Origin: Bathynomus jamesi
Lineage: Eukaryota; Arthropoda; Malacostraca; Isopoda; Cirolanidae
Direction: 5' to 3'
Assembly: GCA_023014485.1 (NCBI GenBank)
Contig: JAJOZX010005612.1
Coordinates: forward strand, 164,501-228,500
DNA: 64,000 nt
Position 1 is the stretch's first letter, and the number at the start of each line of letters is the position of its first letter. Of this stretch, positions 41,890 through 52,680 are shown piece by piece. Made by a program: the position numbers and the translations under genes. Under the pieces are notes generated by a model, which was not told the origin of the DNA, did no database searches, and was given only the letters and a program-made list of their open reading frames with translations.

Positions 41890-42198
41890 ATGCCTCGAAC
41901 ACAAGATTCCAAGGAAATTTCTGACTTTCAACGAGGACGGATTGTTGGTCAATCTGAGGGTGGACTGTCCCAGCGACAAATAGCTAGGAATCTCGGAATT
42001 CCCCTTTCTACTATTAACAGAATAATAGTCCAATTTAAAGAAAAGGGCAACACATCAATTGAATCACGACCTGGTCGACCTGGGCCTTCTGACAGATGTC
42101 TTCGTTTTGTTCGAAGATGTGTTGTTCTCAACACATCTTCGAACAAAACGAAGACATCTGTCAGAAGCTTCAGAAGTGGCAGAAAAACTCAAAATTAG
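41890..42198 (+). pseudogene. Tc1-like transposase, N-terminal HTH fragment
   Basis: [20 protein letters not shown], then [20 protein letters not shown] and [26 protein letters not shown]: the first paired-type helix-turn-helix and the GRPG linker of Tc1 transposases, the TIR-binding part. It collapses in a 39-bp-arm hairpin at 42086-42167 and no catalytic domain follows before the right [23 protein letters not shown] is all that remains of the second HTH. Confidence 0.82.
42086..42167. repeat. Perfect 39-bp hairpin with 4-base loop
   Basis: 42086-42124 and 42129-42167 are exact reverse complements around TTCT. It lies inside the Tc1 HTH coding region, so half of it is ordinary coding sequence and half is a new inverted copy. 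Confidence 0.95.
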
Positions 42199-42847
42199 CC
42201 CAAGAACAGCAGTAAACTATCTTCATCAGCTTGGTTATTATGGACGTGCAGCTATATCTTGTGTTCTAGGATGGGTATATTACAATCTAAAAAAAGGAAA
42301 CGAATATGTCATAATAGTGGCAAAAAAATTTGGATGCAAACATTTTACCATAAAATTAAGGGTCTATTTACTTCTTGCATGTCTCTGTATATATACATAA
42401 TATGTATGTATTTCAGATTCCGCGATATTCACGAGGTTACGTTCGAGAAGACCTCCCTCGCGGATATAAAAACTTATGGGAAAAATGGGGTTTGATTCCA
42501 AACGAACCCCAAAATCTCCCCCCCCCTTTTTTTTAACTAAACCTATTTTTAAAGCTAAATAATAATGAAATGAAATATGCTATGAATTGAAATGGTATTA
42601 ATTAAAGAAAAGGCATGCAAAAACATTACAAAGCAGTAATTTTAACACCGAATCTCGCTGAATTCCATCCCAAACGGTCTTACTAGGAAACCATTGACAT
42701 TGTTAAATGGTACAATACCGATATGACGATTTGGCCAATGTTGTGACATAGTGAAGAGGAGACACAAAGAGACGGAAGAAAATAACTCTAAAAATTAAGA
42801 TAACTGTAATAATTGACCAAATCCAAGGACACACCACGCATTCAAAC

Positions 42848-43708
42848 TAGGTTTCTCTTTACGGGCGTTTTCATTATCCTCGTTTTCCGGGATAAAATCG
42901 GCCATCGTCTCGAGATCACGAGATTTCCCGACTTATAAAAAATTGATAATAGTCTTAAAATGTTTAAGCGTTAGATAAATCTAGATTAGTTAATATTAAA
43001 TATAAATACAGGGTGATTCACTCGCTGGTAGCCCCAGAGTATCGTATTAGCGATACTCTGGGCTACCAGCGAGTGACTCACCCTGTATATAAATATTTTA
43101 ACGCAATAATAAGTACTGAATAATAAAGGATAGAGCCTAGGCCGAGTCTGAAACACTACAGAAACATAAATACAGTATATAGCCCAGGCGGGTTATGCCT
43201 ACAATGCTAATTTGCAGCTTTGCACTTCAACAAAAAAAATTATATTATAGTGTAATTTATACGAACGCAACACCTTTTATGTACTTCTAACTAGTTTTTA
43301 GTAAAAGAAAAAAGGAAATCAACAACAAAAGGTGTGCTACTGAATTGAGAATAATAACCGAAATTAAAATCCACAAAAACGCAAAATGTTCAATTCACGG
43401 AAATCAAATGACTGACTTTCAGTCCGGGTCACTCGTCAAAAATGTCAGTCATATTACACATGCATAACATCATACAGGGCATATTATAGGCCCTATTCAA
43501 GTTGTACAACGCAACATGGTTCGTGCTATTAAATTTGTCATCATAATCTTCATGTATTTTCTAGATACAGTAGTAAATTAACGTTAAACTATTTGAAATA
43601 ACTTTTTTAGGATACTTTGTAAAATCCGAGAAATCCGGGGTTTGCTGCGACTTGTCCCAGGATTTAAGGTTATCATTTTTCACCCGGGATCCCGGTTGAG
43701 AAACATTA
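42848..43708. mobile_element. Non-autonomous hAT-like element with 8-bp TSD
   Basis: 861 bp, TSD ATTCAAAC (42840-42847, 43709-43716). Ends TAGGTTTCTC / GAGAAACATTA with sub-terminal CCGGGAT and ATCCCGG words, typical of arthropod hAT ends. No coding remains; a 77-bp hairpin MITE is nested at 43009. Confidence 0.82.
43009..43085. mobile_element. 77-bp hairpin micro-MITE of mariner type
   Basis: Ends CAGGGTGATTCACTCGCTGG / inverse between TA dinucleotides. Apart from one extra C in the left arm and a mismatch (TT/GA) it is a near-perfect hairpin with spacer GTATTAGC. Too short for anything beyond terminal repeats. Confidence 0.85.
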
Positions 43709-43716
43709 ATTCAAAC

Positions 43717-44069
43717 GCATGAAATAAACATGTACAGTTCATTCAACAGAACAAGCCATTGTTACAATTAATATTGTACAATACAGTATACTGTGCTCTG
43801 ATAATCTTTAAATTACGTCTAGTTAAACCAATGTATAGATATTATTGCAAAAGTAATGTTTATTTCTAGCTATGGTGTTTTTTTTTAGTTATATTCGTGG
43901 GCATGTTTGTGGATACAAAAATTTTTATGCGCATTTTAAATGATCGCGGATATAGCGGAATCTTATATACAGTATACTGTATGTATATATAATTGTGCAG
44001 TGAGTCATAAGCTGTATCGTATTTGTTTATTACAATATGGTGTCATAAATCGCACTAATAATGGAAACG

Positions 44070-44105
<36 letters not shown>

Positions 44106-44540
44106 TAGAAACTTTTAAAATGAGAGGTGGGAGAAAGTTACAGCAACTTTAAAGCCTTCACCTCTTCCCTACAAGCAGACCTAGACGCTGGTCACCGTGA
44201 GTGGTTAGTGTCATGAATGAAACACGTGCTTGCAGTTCATTAGATTATATATTGATAACCCGATAAATGTGTAGAATGCGTAAATTATTGATAATTCACT
44301 GTGCAGTTTCTTTTTGACCATCTTGCGTAAACCATTTGTAGTTGAACATTTTTAAACTTAGAATTTTTCCTAGTATTCACGATAAGAAATTAGAGAAGGG
44401 CCTATTGCAACACGGCAAAAAGTACTCAGACGTACCACTATGGTTTTAAAGTTTGGCCTACATTCATCAAATTCTTTTATTTATAGATCGAGGCAAATTC
44501 ATATATAGGCGGGTTGAAACACACGCGCACTTTTTTTTTC
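43717..44540. other. No gene seen; (TA)n at 44072-44102
   Basis: AT-rich. GATCGCGGATATAGCGGAATC at about 43,945 resembles a pogo-type end whose partner might be TTCCGCGATATTCACGAGG at 42,418, but support is thin. Confidence 0.4.
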
Positions 44541-44549
44541 CCCTATCTT

Positions 44550-45180
44550 ATGAAACCATGACATTTTAACATTTTCACTTGTATGTCAATGCAACTCCCG
44601 ACATGATCGTGTTGAGAGAACATGGGTCCCACAGTCCGACTTCTGGTAGTGGCGCGCCCCATTCCCACATTCTCGGAATGAAGGTGGGTAGAGACTGGAG
44701 AGGATTTCATGAATGGTGTGTAATTTATCCGTGAACCATATACGCGTGTTTTGCGCATTCACATATCCTGTAAGGTGAAACCATGTCTCATCCGAAAAAA
44801 CATAACATCCAAGATGTCTGGTGGGCGCAGTTTCTGCACCTTATTCGTGCAGTTGTTTTTCCGCTTTAATACAATTTCCCAATGCCATTCCTGTTTGCTG
44901 TGACAGTTTGCGGAGGTATTTGGAAGGGCTGCGTTGCATTATGTTCTCTACGTTACGAACTGCCTCTTCCGTAATCATGGTTGATGGTCGTTTCTTACGC
45001 ATTTGCTCCATAACACTGCCTGTTTTCCGTAACCGTTGAATGAGCTTCCATATTCCAGGTGGTTTGGTGGGAACGTTTCCCGCTCCAGAATGTTGACTAA
45101 GTTAATATTGCCACTGTTTGAAGGATACAGTTTTCGCATAAATTTCCAGAACGAATACACGCTGTCCCAAGCTTAACGCT
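44550..45180 (-). pseudogene. DD41D-like mariner transposase, N-terminal half
   Basis: Minus strand: MRKLYPSNSGNINLVNILER, then (other frames) KLIQRLRKTGSVMEQMRKKR, MITEEAVRNVENIMQRSPSK, YLRKLSQQTGMALG (paired HTH) and VFSDETWFHLTGYVN with the first catalytic Asp. Several frame breaks. It stops near 44,550 without the second and third Asp. A matching mariner-type end (GAACACCCTG followed by TA) is at 47,456-47,467, so the LINE at 45.2-47.4 kb probably inserted in this element. Confidence 0.72.
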
Positions 45181-45239
45181 ATCTCCACAAGCCTAGATTA
45201 GGCTAGGCCAGCACTTTAAGATGTATTGGTTGTCATATC

Positions 45240-47430
45240 ACTAAGTCATATCAAAAATTTCATTTCCCAATTGAGTTGGGATGAGAAGGCAAACATACTC
45301 TAATATAAATAGAAGGTGAGGAAATAAAAAGAAAAGGTAGAAACTAAACCATACACATTCATTCACACCTCTACACCTGCGGCACTTCATACGCCATATG
45401 TGGTGGTGCTTCCAGGCTTTGTCAAAAATAAGAGACAGGGTCTTTAACTTACTTGCCCCTAACAAACCTCCTCTATTCCAACCTACTTGCAGCAACTTCT
45501 CGTGCATCACCCAGATGCAACAACAAGAAGTAGTTCACGTCTCCTCACGCAATCACTCAGCATGTCTGTCCATCTTCTTGGCCTCCCTCTTTTCTTTGCA
45601 AACACTCATACACTTTTCACAACTCTCTCATCTTCCATTCTTTCAACATGTCGAAACCACCTTAGCGCGCGCTCCTCAATTTTCACTTCTGAACACCACA
45701 TTTCTTCAAAACTACACGATTTCTCATTCTATCAATCCGACGCACGTCACACACTTCTCAATTATCCATTTCAACTGCTCTTACCCTTGACTTCTTCCTT
45801 TCATGCTATATCAATATTTCACACCCATACAAAAGTGCCGGTACTAACACAGCTTTATGTAAACATCTCATAGTATCTCCACCCAGTCTCCGCTTCATCA
45901 CAACTGCTTTCAACGCACTCACCACCTTTCTCTCTTGATTCACTATTAATTTCATCCGCACTCGCCTGTTTTGTCAAAAACACTTTCCAAATACTTAAAA
46001 GATTCTACCACCTTTTAGCGTTTCACCTTCACCATCGAATGATAGTCCGAATTTCCCTCACTCTCCACACCCAGTAACTTTCTTTTACCGACATTCATTT
46101 TCAAGTCTTCTTTCGCACACCGCCACAAAACTCGTAACACACACTCGCATATATCTGATCAAATAACACAGAATCATCCGCATACTACAGATTCGACAGG
46201 TCTCGTCTATTCCCATCACATACCAGATTCATTCCTCTTTGTCATTCGCATTTTCACCTCTCTCATGGCTCCATCCATAAACAGATTGAACAGCCATGGA
46301 GACATCACACATCCCTGACGCACACCATTCACTCTGTTCTTTATATACTCTAACACACGCACTAGTTACTTCCATCATCGAAACTCTTCACCACATTCAT
46401 TGAGTCCATCACCAATCCCATACATTTCTAAGACCTGCCACGAAGCTTCTCTATTTACTGTCATGTGCTTTCTCAAGATCCATAAGAGCCATGTATACCT
46501 GAAAATCCCTTTTACATCCTTTCTCACTCGCTTGTCTCACTGCGAACACTTGATCCACACACACTTCCACCTCGGAACCCTCCCTGCTCATCGCTCACCA
46601 CGCATTCTCTAACACCATGAACTCGTCCTATTACTATCCTACCATACACCTTCCCCAGACCCCACTGTACTCAACAGACTTGTACCTCTGTAGTTCTTAC
46701 ATTCACTCCTTTCTCTTTTCATTTTGTAGTGAAACAATTATTGCTTTCCTCCAATCTTTAGGCACACTCACTTGTCTATGGACTGTTGACATATGCACCA
46801 CAACCACTCTAACCCTTTGAAATCCCCATGCTTAATCATTTCTCCATATATTCCATCCACATCTGCCACTTTCATTTCATTTATAGCTATATTCTCAGGC
46901 ATTCTATCATATATCCTCACACCACCAAATCCCTTCATATTTGTATTTGCTCTCCTCTCATCTCTTCCACCCATCAAACCCTCGAAATATTCCTTCCATC
47001 TATTCTGTAGATGCACATCCGCTGTGAGCATTCTTCAATTTTCATCCCTTGCTCTCAAACTTTGTTTCACTTTCGCATTTCCTTCCGCAACAACTTTGTA
47101 TTCCCTACATAATTTCTCATTCATCCTTCTTTCAAACTCATCACATATTCTGTTTAGTCTGCTGCACTCGTCTTTTCACACTTCTCTTGTTCTTTCGCTC
47201 CCTCTTTCTTTGACTCTTCTTTATCACATTTACCCTGCGCACACAACCACAATTTTCTCTTCATCCTCAACACTGACGCAACCTCGGCATCCCACCACGC
47301 TATTGCCCTCCTCTTCGCACCGGTCTTAGCAACCCCCCCACACACACACCTTGCATTCTTTGCATCTTTTACACTCAATTCCGCTGCCTCGCTCACCATT
47401 AACTTTCCCTTTTATGCAGTTTTTATTTTA
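45240..47430 (-). pseudogene. LINE (RT fragment), heavily decayed
   Basis: Minus strand from about 47,400: RRAIAWWDAEVASVLRMKRK, LQNRWKEYFEGLMGG (46,990), the RT block VRQGCVMSPWLFNLFMDGAM at about 46,265, YADDSVLFDQ at about 46,180, and a C-terminal remnant. The WW-D, RWKEYFE and RQGCVMSPWLFN words are those of a LINE very common in arthropods. Many stops and frameshifts. The coding strand is opposite to the T/C-rich appearance of the plus strand. The clade is not assigned. Confidence 0.75.
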
Positions 47431-47612
47431 GTTTCTCTAGGTTAACCGATAAACTGAACACCCTGTACTTAATGATTTACATAGAAAACAAATAAGCCTG
47501 AAACTACAGCAACATTGCTAATGTCGGTGCACCATGTTCTTGTCGCGATTAGCCTAGCGTATCCTAAGGATCGTTGTGGTTTCATAATGTAGCCTAGAAC
47601 ACACTTTTTATA

Positions 47613-48261
47613 CAGGGTGTCTCAAAAGTCACTATCTATTTTGAAAAATAATGGGAATTACGAAAAACTGGTTTAAGACATGAAAAATATATTTATTTCA
47701 AAGTAAGTGCCACAAAGAATTAGTGCTATTTATTTATCTGTCTCCACATGGCGACCATCAGTGTCTCTACAGAGCTCAAAGCGATAAGTTGTTTCCCGGA
47801 ACAAACTTTCCAGCATTTGAGGTGTTATTTTCTGAACTGCATCGGTAATACGATTTCGAAGTTCGGCTACATCACTAATTCTTCTACCAGTGTACACCTT
47901 AGACTTAATGAAACCCCAGGCGAAAAAATCTAATGGTGTTAAATCGGGTGAACGTGCTGCCCATGGTTGTGTTCCTCCACGACCAATCCAGCGACCGGGG
48001 AAGCGTCTGTCAAGATAATCACGTACAATTATTGCATAATGGCACGGTGCTCCATCCTGCTGAAAAACTACTGTGTCAAGAATGCCATCTGTAAGAAGTT
48101 GAGGTTCGAGGAATTGTTCAAGCATGTCAAGATAATAAACCAATTAACTTTTTTTAAATACACAAATTTGCACCAGAAGTACACATCTTTATGCCAGCAT
48201 AGCATTTTTTAAAAAAACATCTAATGTCACCGAAATAGATAGTGACTTTTGAGACACCCTG
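47613..48261 (-). mobile_element. DD41D mariner deletion derivative
   Basis: 649 bp between TA dinucleotides (47611-47612, 48262-48263); ends CAGGGTGTCTCAAAAGTCAC / inverse. Only the C-terminal third of the transposase remains. Confidence 0.92.
47730..48143 (-). pseudogene. DD41D transposase, C-terminal fragment (138 aa)
   Basis: Open frame with VVFQQDGAPCHYAIIVRDYL (second Asp), RRFPGRWIGRGGTQPWAARS, PDLTPLDFFAWGFIKSKVYT (third Asp) and C-terminal RFELCRDTDGRHVETDK. I count exactly 41 residues between the two Asp. DNA-binding half and first Asp are missing. It is close to the copy at 35.5-36.2 kb. Confidence 0.9.
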
Positions 48262-48263
48262 TA

Positions 48264-48395
48264 TATGTAATGCATGAACACGCACAATTTTGCAAATTGC
48301 AAAATTTGTCCCCACCAGGGTTCGAACCCACCACCTCTTGAATAGAAGGCGAGGGCGCTAGCCCCCTACACTATGACGGGATAAAAGTTAGCACA
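48264..48395 (-). repeat. tRNA-related SINE-like copy
   Basis: Minus strand: TCCCGTCATAGTGTAGGGGG, CTAGCGCC, then GGTGGTGGGTTCGAACCCT and GGTGGGGACAAATTTTGC. GGTTCGAACCC is a textbook B box, and the TAGTGTAGGGGGCTAGCG stretch sits at A-box distance. The tail (GTGCGTGTTCATGCAT) is shared with the inverted partner at 48,495. Confidence 0.6.
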
Positions 48396-48494
48396 ACTTG
48401 TCCATATATTTAAACAACCTAGGAAACGTATAATACTTTCGCGTCCAGAGGTATTTTACGTTTTAATCCTCCCGTGCTGGTGCGACGCTGTGTC

Positions 48495-48620
48495 CCATAA
48501 ATGGAATATATCCCGTCGTAGCGCCTTCACTTTCTACTCAACAGGTGATGGGTTCGAACTCGTGTGGGGACAAATTTTGCGTTATGCAAAATCGTGCGTG
48601 TTCATGCATGATATTCCACA
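48495..48620 (+). repeat. Inverted partner of the tRNA-related SINE-like copy
   Basis: Plus strand: TATCCCGTCGTAGCGCC, GGTGATGGGTTCGAACTCG, GTGGGGACAAATTTTGCG, CGTGCGTGTTCATGCAT. Together with 48264-48395 it forms an inverted pair separated by about 100 bp. Confidence 0.6.
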
Positions 48621-49170
48621 TATGGGATCCAGTTGTAGCTACAGAATTTTTGTGTTAAAGTGGTTACCTTTTAAATATTGTCATTAACTTAAAATTGTAA
48701 ATGCAGTGTACAGATTATCTGTAATCTTAAAGCCCGGATTGGTTGGTTTGTTGACCGTCTCGAGATTAAGAACTATGCTAATCGAGAAAACCGTGCACTA
48801 GATTTTGGTTTCAATTGTCGGAAGTAATAAGATTACATATTGTGTAAGGCGTCATTTTAAGAATCTGAACTTCGAGTCGGTGGACGGCGCAGCACGGGCT
48901 CGTTCGTTGGAGTTTCTTGGAAATTGTCGAAAAACCTCGCTCGGGGAACTCACAGGGCCCATCTGAAAGGTGGGTTGTAAAACGGCTGGAGTCGTCCCGT
49001 GTCGTATTTGGTATCGGTGCAATGATCCTCGTAAGGAGCATCTAAGTATCAGTAGTCCTCAAATTAGTAGAGAATTAGGTTACGATATTCAATATAACGG
49101 TATATTATAAATTGGTATGGCCACTTTAATGTATTAATGACAATTGAATGAGGCTAAACTTGCGGAGGGC
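48621..49170. other. No gene seen
   Basis: No motif-bearing frame or repeat end; composition slightly less AT-rich around 48,850-49,020. Confidence 0.4.
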
Positions 49171-49172
49171 TA

Positions 49173-49378
49173 CGTCGTGGCCAATGTCGTAATACCGCTT
49201 CCCGTCGATCAGCGAAGTTAAACGACATTGGATCTAGGTTGTAGTTGGAGGGAGGACCGTCCTCCGGGTCCAAGAATTTGAAGCGATCCGTGGTTCGGAT
49301 CTCACGTAAAGCTGTAGATCCATTCCGTTTTATGACCTTAGATTTTGCGAAGGACGTTAAACAATCCAGTCAGAAAAA
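49173..49378 (+). repeat. 5S-rRNA-derived SINE, most complete copy
   Basis: GCCAATGTCGTAATACCGCT, CCCGTCGATCAGCGAAGTTA, GACATTGGATCT, GTAGTTGGAGGGAGGACCG align over most of a 5S rRNA (5' GCCAA, C..GTC.GATC, AGTTAA, GGACCG). Then the SINE body with GGTTCGGATCTCACGTAAAG and TTAAACAATCCAGTCAG, ending in A-rich sequence. The variants make it a repeat, not a functional 5S gene. Confidence 0.78.
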
Positions 49379-49507
49379 GTGAATCTGATATTTATTATTT
49401 CAATTGGTTTTGGAAAATACTTCAACCCGAAAGAACTCGTGCGTCCTCTTGCGGTTGTTGTTGTTGTTGTTGTATAAATTATACAGCGTAGGCTGGCCTT
49501 TCTTTAA

Positions 49508-49736
49508 CCCCTTGAACGCAACACGCGTTTCCGCGATCTGGAGCTAATTTTCCTATAACGTCAAAACGTTTGTGAGTGAGAGCTAAATAATACGACACAA
49601 TGTTAAAGAAGAAGGCTAAATTGTACATTTCTGCTTTTAGTTATAAATATTTAAGTTTTGGACATACACACGTATGTCGTTGTATATTGGAACGAGCTAA
49701 TCGGACATACGCACGTATGTCGCCGTATTGAAGGGG
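49508..49736. mobile_element. piggyBac-type MITE with TTAA target
   Basis: 229 bp flanked by TTAA (49504-49507, 49737-49740); ends CCCCTTGAACGC / ATTGAAGGGG. GGACATAC.CACGTATGTCG occurs twice in direct orientation near the right end. No coding. Confidence 0.78.
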
Positions 49737-49740
49737 TTAA

Positions 49741-50640
49741 GACCAAGCAAAGATGATAATACCTTGTGACTGTCTTAATAGTAACTAAAGGACTTTGAGT
49801 CATAGGTCACGGATTCGAAGTCTGGTGGAGAATATTTTGCGCGTGTCTGTTAAGTAAGATTCACGACCGTTTTTCCGCAGTTGGAGAATTTTCGTTCATG
49901 GTCGACATGAACGTGAAAATCAATAGCAAGTTTTTTTTGGTTTATTTGGATTTCTCCCTTTTGCCAAATTTGGGAGAGCGTATTGCACCAAGACACGAGA
50001 TCAAATGTACTGAGATTTATTCCGTGTTAATAATTTAGCACCCATATTTAAAGTTTCATACTGAAACTATACTTTGTACAAGCTATTTTTAAAAATTTAT
50101 TTAAAATAATAGGCAAATTGGTTTAAAGTTGTGTAGTTTTGCTCCCCTGATTTTTTTATTTAATTTTTGAAATATAAAATTTCACCCTAAAGAGTCATTC
50201 ACTACTTTACTAGTGTATAATTCAGTATGTTGGTCTTTAGCTCTATTGAATAATTTGCTTACTTTTTATATTAGATCAGACTTCGATTTGCATCTTTGTT
50301 CTTGACTGCATTTTTTAAACTTTAATATAAAACTGTATATTGATTTAAGTGATTTTTGTTACAAAAATTGGTAACGGAAGAGTCCGCAGTTGGTTCAAAG
50401 GAACTGAAAAGTAAGTTTGAAATAGAGGAATTGTAATAGGGTTAAACATATTTACGAGAGTTCTAGAATCTCTGAAAATTATATTAAAAAGGGCGTATAA
50501 CGAATTAACAGAGGTCAACTCTGTCATTATTATTTCTGAGAAAATCCTATACGCAGGATTTTCTTAAAATGTCGGAGAATTATTAAGATAAAAAAAATTC
50601 ATTAATAAATTTGAATTAAATGAAATTAATTAATGAAAAA
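49741..50640. other. No gene seen
   Basis: AT-rich; no frame or repeat end with support. Confidence 0.5.
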
Positions 50641-50649
50641 TGCTATATA

Positions 50650-51412
50650 CAGGGTGGCCCATAAGTCCGGCATCATAGGAGAAATTCATATTTTTCTATT
50701 TCTACAAACCATAATTCATATGCTCATGATGCCAATTTCCCGTCCACCATTCTGTTCAGTGACGAGGCTGTTTTTTATGGAAATGGTGAGGTAAATCGAC
50801 AGAACACCCGCTACTGGTCTCAAAACAACCCTCACTGGTATACCTCTTCAAAGGAACAAGGTGCATCTCGGGTGATGGTATGGTGTGGCATATGGAAGGA
50901 TCGCATCATAGGCCCCCTCTTTTTCGATGAACGTGTCACTGGAGGCACCTACCTACGTATGCTCAAGAAGAAGCATTTCCGTGTCTTGAACGAAGAAGGA
51001 AATTTCCCAACATGGTTCCAGTAAGACGGCGCTCCTGCACATTACATCACCCAAGTAAGGGAATACCTGTACCAACAATTCCCTGGTCATTGGATAGGAC
51101 GTCGAGGGCCTGTGGAATGGCCAGCTAGAAGCCCGGATCTCACGCCACTAGATTTTTACCTCGGGCCACTTGAAAGCGCTGGTATACGCAGAGAAAATTA
51201 GGAGTGTTGAACATTTGCGGGAGCGCATTATTGGGGCATGTAACACCATTACTCCTGACATCATTCACCGTGTGCTTGCTGACTGGGTATCACGTCTGAA
51301 TTTGTGTATTGAAAACAATGGTGGACATATTGAGCACGTTCCGTAAATAAAAGCTTTTGTTTTGCCTTTTTTTATTATTTTTCCTATGATGCCGGACTTA
51401 TAGGACACCCTG
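50650..51412 (+). mobile_element. DD41D mariner deletion derivative
   Basis: 763 bp between TA dinucleotides; ends CAGGGTGGCCCATAAGTCCG and GGACTTATAGGACACCCTG. Keeps the catalytic half of the transposase. Confidence 0.9.
50735..51345 (+). pseudogene. DD41D transposase catalytic half with stop next to an active-site Asp
   Basis: ILFSDEAVFYGNGEVNRQN (first Asp), VMVWCGIWKDRIIGPLFFDE, then TWFQ, a TAA stop at the position where relatives have Gln, DGAPAHYITQVREYLYQQFP (second Asp), RRGPVEWPARSPDLTPLDFY (third Asp), 41 residues between the last two. It then shifts frame and ends ENNGGHIEHVP. The HTH half is deleted. Confidence 0.87.
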
Positions 51413-51414
51413 TA

Positions 51415-52640
51415 TATTTATAATACAAGTTTTTGATAGGTGGCGCCATTTTTAAAGTTTTGCACAATGAATGGGAGGCGGGGGAAGCAAACTATGATAT
51501 CTTGGGCCGGCCCTGTTTAGAGCTGACATTTGAATATTCTACATTATTCATTACTGTCAGGCCGCACTTTAAACACCTTCCAACAGGATTGACAAAAACC
51601 CAGGTTTTATTGGGGGGGAAAAAAAAAACCCAACCTACCCGAGTTTTTTGGGGGTTTTCATATTTTCAATGGCCAAAATAATATAAGAATAGAACTAAAT
51701 AACTGAGAGCTTATTACATTAATAACTATTTACCCCAAATTGTATTTTCATTGGGCAGTTAGCTATATGTTTTGCTTGAAAATAAAATGCTCAAATAATT
51801 AATGGTCGTAATATCTTAGTCAAGTTGTGTAAGTGTGGAATCTTCTATTGATCCATATTTCATATTTTAGTGTATTTCAAAAAACGAGTACTGTGCAACA
51901 ATTAAGCTGTTACAGTATTTTATTAGTGATTCATTGATTTATTTTGAAAAAATCCGGGAAAAAAACAGTTGCGTGGATTTTTTTTTCAGGTGTTTTTCTC
52001 TGAAAAACCCACTGGGGACAGCTGGGTTGTCAAATCGGGCCAACCCTGCCTTCCAACCCTCTTTTATATTTTAAAAAGTTTTATTGTTCTACTTGGCCTA
52101 TATAAGTTCTTACGTTACCTCCGTATACCTTGTATGGTCATTAGGCACTCCTTATTACATTAGTATTATCTTGACTTGTTTATCAGCTTAAAAGACCTCC
52201 CTTTTTAGTCTGCTATATACGACAGTTTAGAGTGGGTTGATATTTTGTATTCAAAAGTGACACATTGTAGGGGTTTCGTATGGGTCACAGTAGTCGCCCA
52301 GTAAAATATTTCGCGTATTCTAAGTCTCCTATCCCCGGCACAAATTTTTGGTTTCAATTTGGCAAAATGTACATTTTTCAGTAAAAACTCGGATAAAAAT
52401 TGTTTCAGCTGTGTTAAACTGGTGTTTCTTATTTTCTACTCAAACTCAAAGAAAATAACATTTTTACGTGTTTTTGAGTATATACTACACATTAAGATAA
52501 AAAATAAGGAATTACATAAGATTTGTGAGAAATTAAACAACAGAACTTGTCTACAAGAAAAAGAAAAAAAACATTTCCTAATGAAGTGCTCTTTTGCACG
52601 ATGCATAAACTTAAGCTATTTTGAAAGTAACACTGCATGT
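51415..52640. other. No gene seen; G- and A-runs near 51,600
   Basis: Around 51,595-51,660 is an AACCCAGGTTTTATTGGGGG / AAACCCAACC / TTTTTTGGGGG cluster, possibly part of a degenerate transposon end. A 110-codon plus frame at 52,359-52,691 overlaps the C-terminus of element C on the other strand and has no motif. Confidence 0.4.
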
Positions 52641-52680
52641 TTATTTATTCCACTATCCTTTCCATTCAAATTTAGGCAAC

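Larger units (their letters stand above)
36385..42387 (+). mobile_element. Tc1-like transposon with about 115-bp TIRs, split by element B
   Basis: Ends CAGAGTCATGCAAGAAGTAA / TTACTTCTTGCATGTCTCTG between TA dinucleotides (36383-36384, 42388-42389). The repeats extend about 115 bp inward (AATTTTATGGTAAAATGT, TTTTTTGCCA, AACGAATAT). Element B sits at the inner edge of the left TIR, duplicating TTGTAATAT. Without B the element would be only about 630 bp, with a truncated helix-turn-helix frame. Confidence 0.88.

Noticed and set aside
42416..43963. pogo-type element with ends TTCCGCGATATTC / GATATAGCGGAATC
   Set aside because: The similarity of ends is limited to about 12 bases and no TSD or coding supports it.
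45398..47329. Plus-strand Ser/Thr/His-rich frames of up to 178 codons
   Set aside because: They are antisense of a decayed LINE whose coding strand is minus.
49173..49300. Functional 5S rRNA gene
   Set aside because: Head is diverged and incomplete, continues directly into a SINE body and is shared by dispersed copies.
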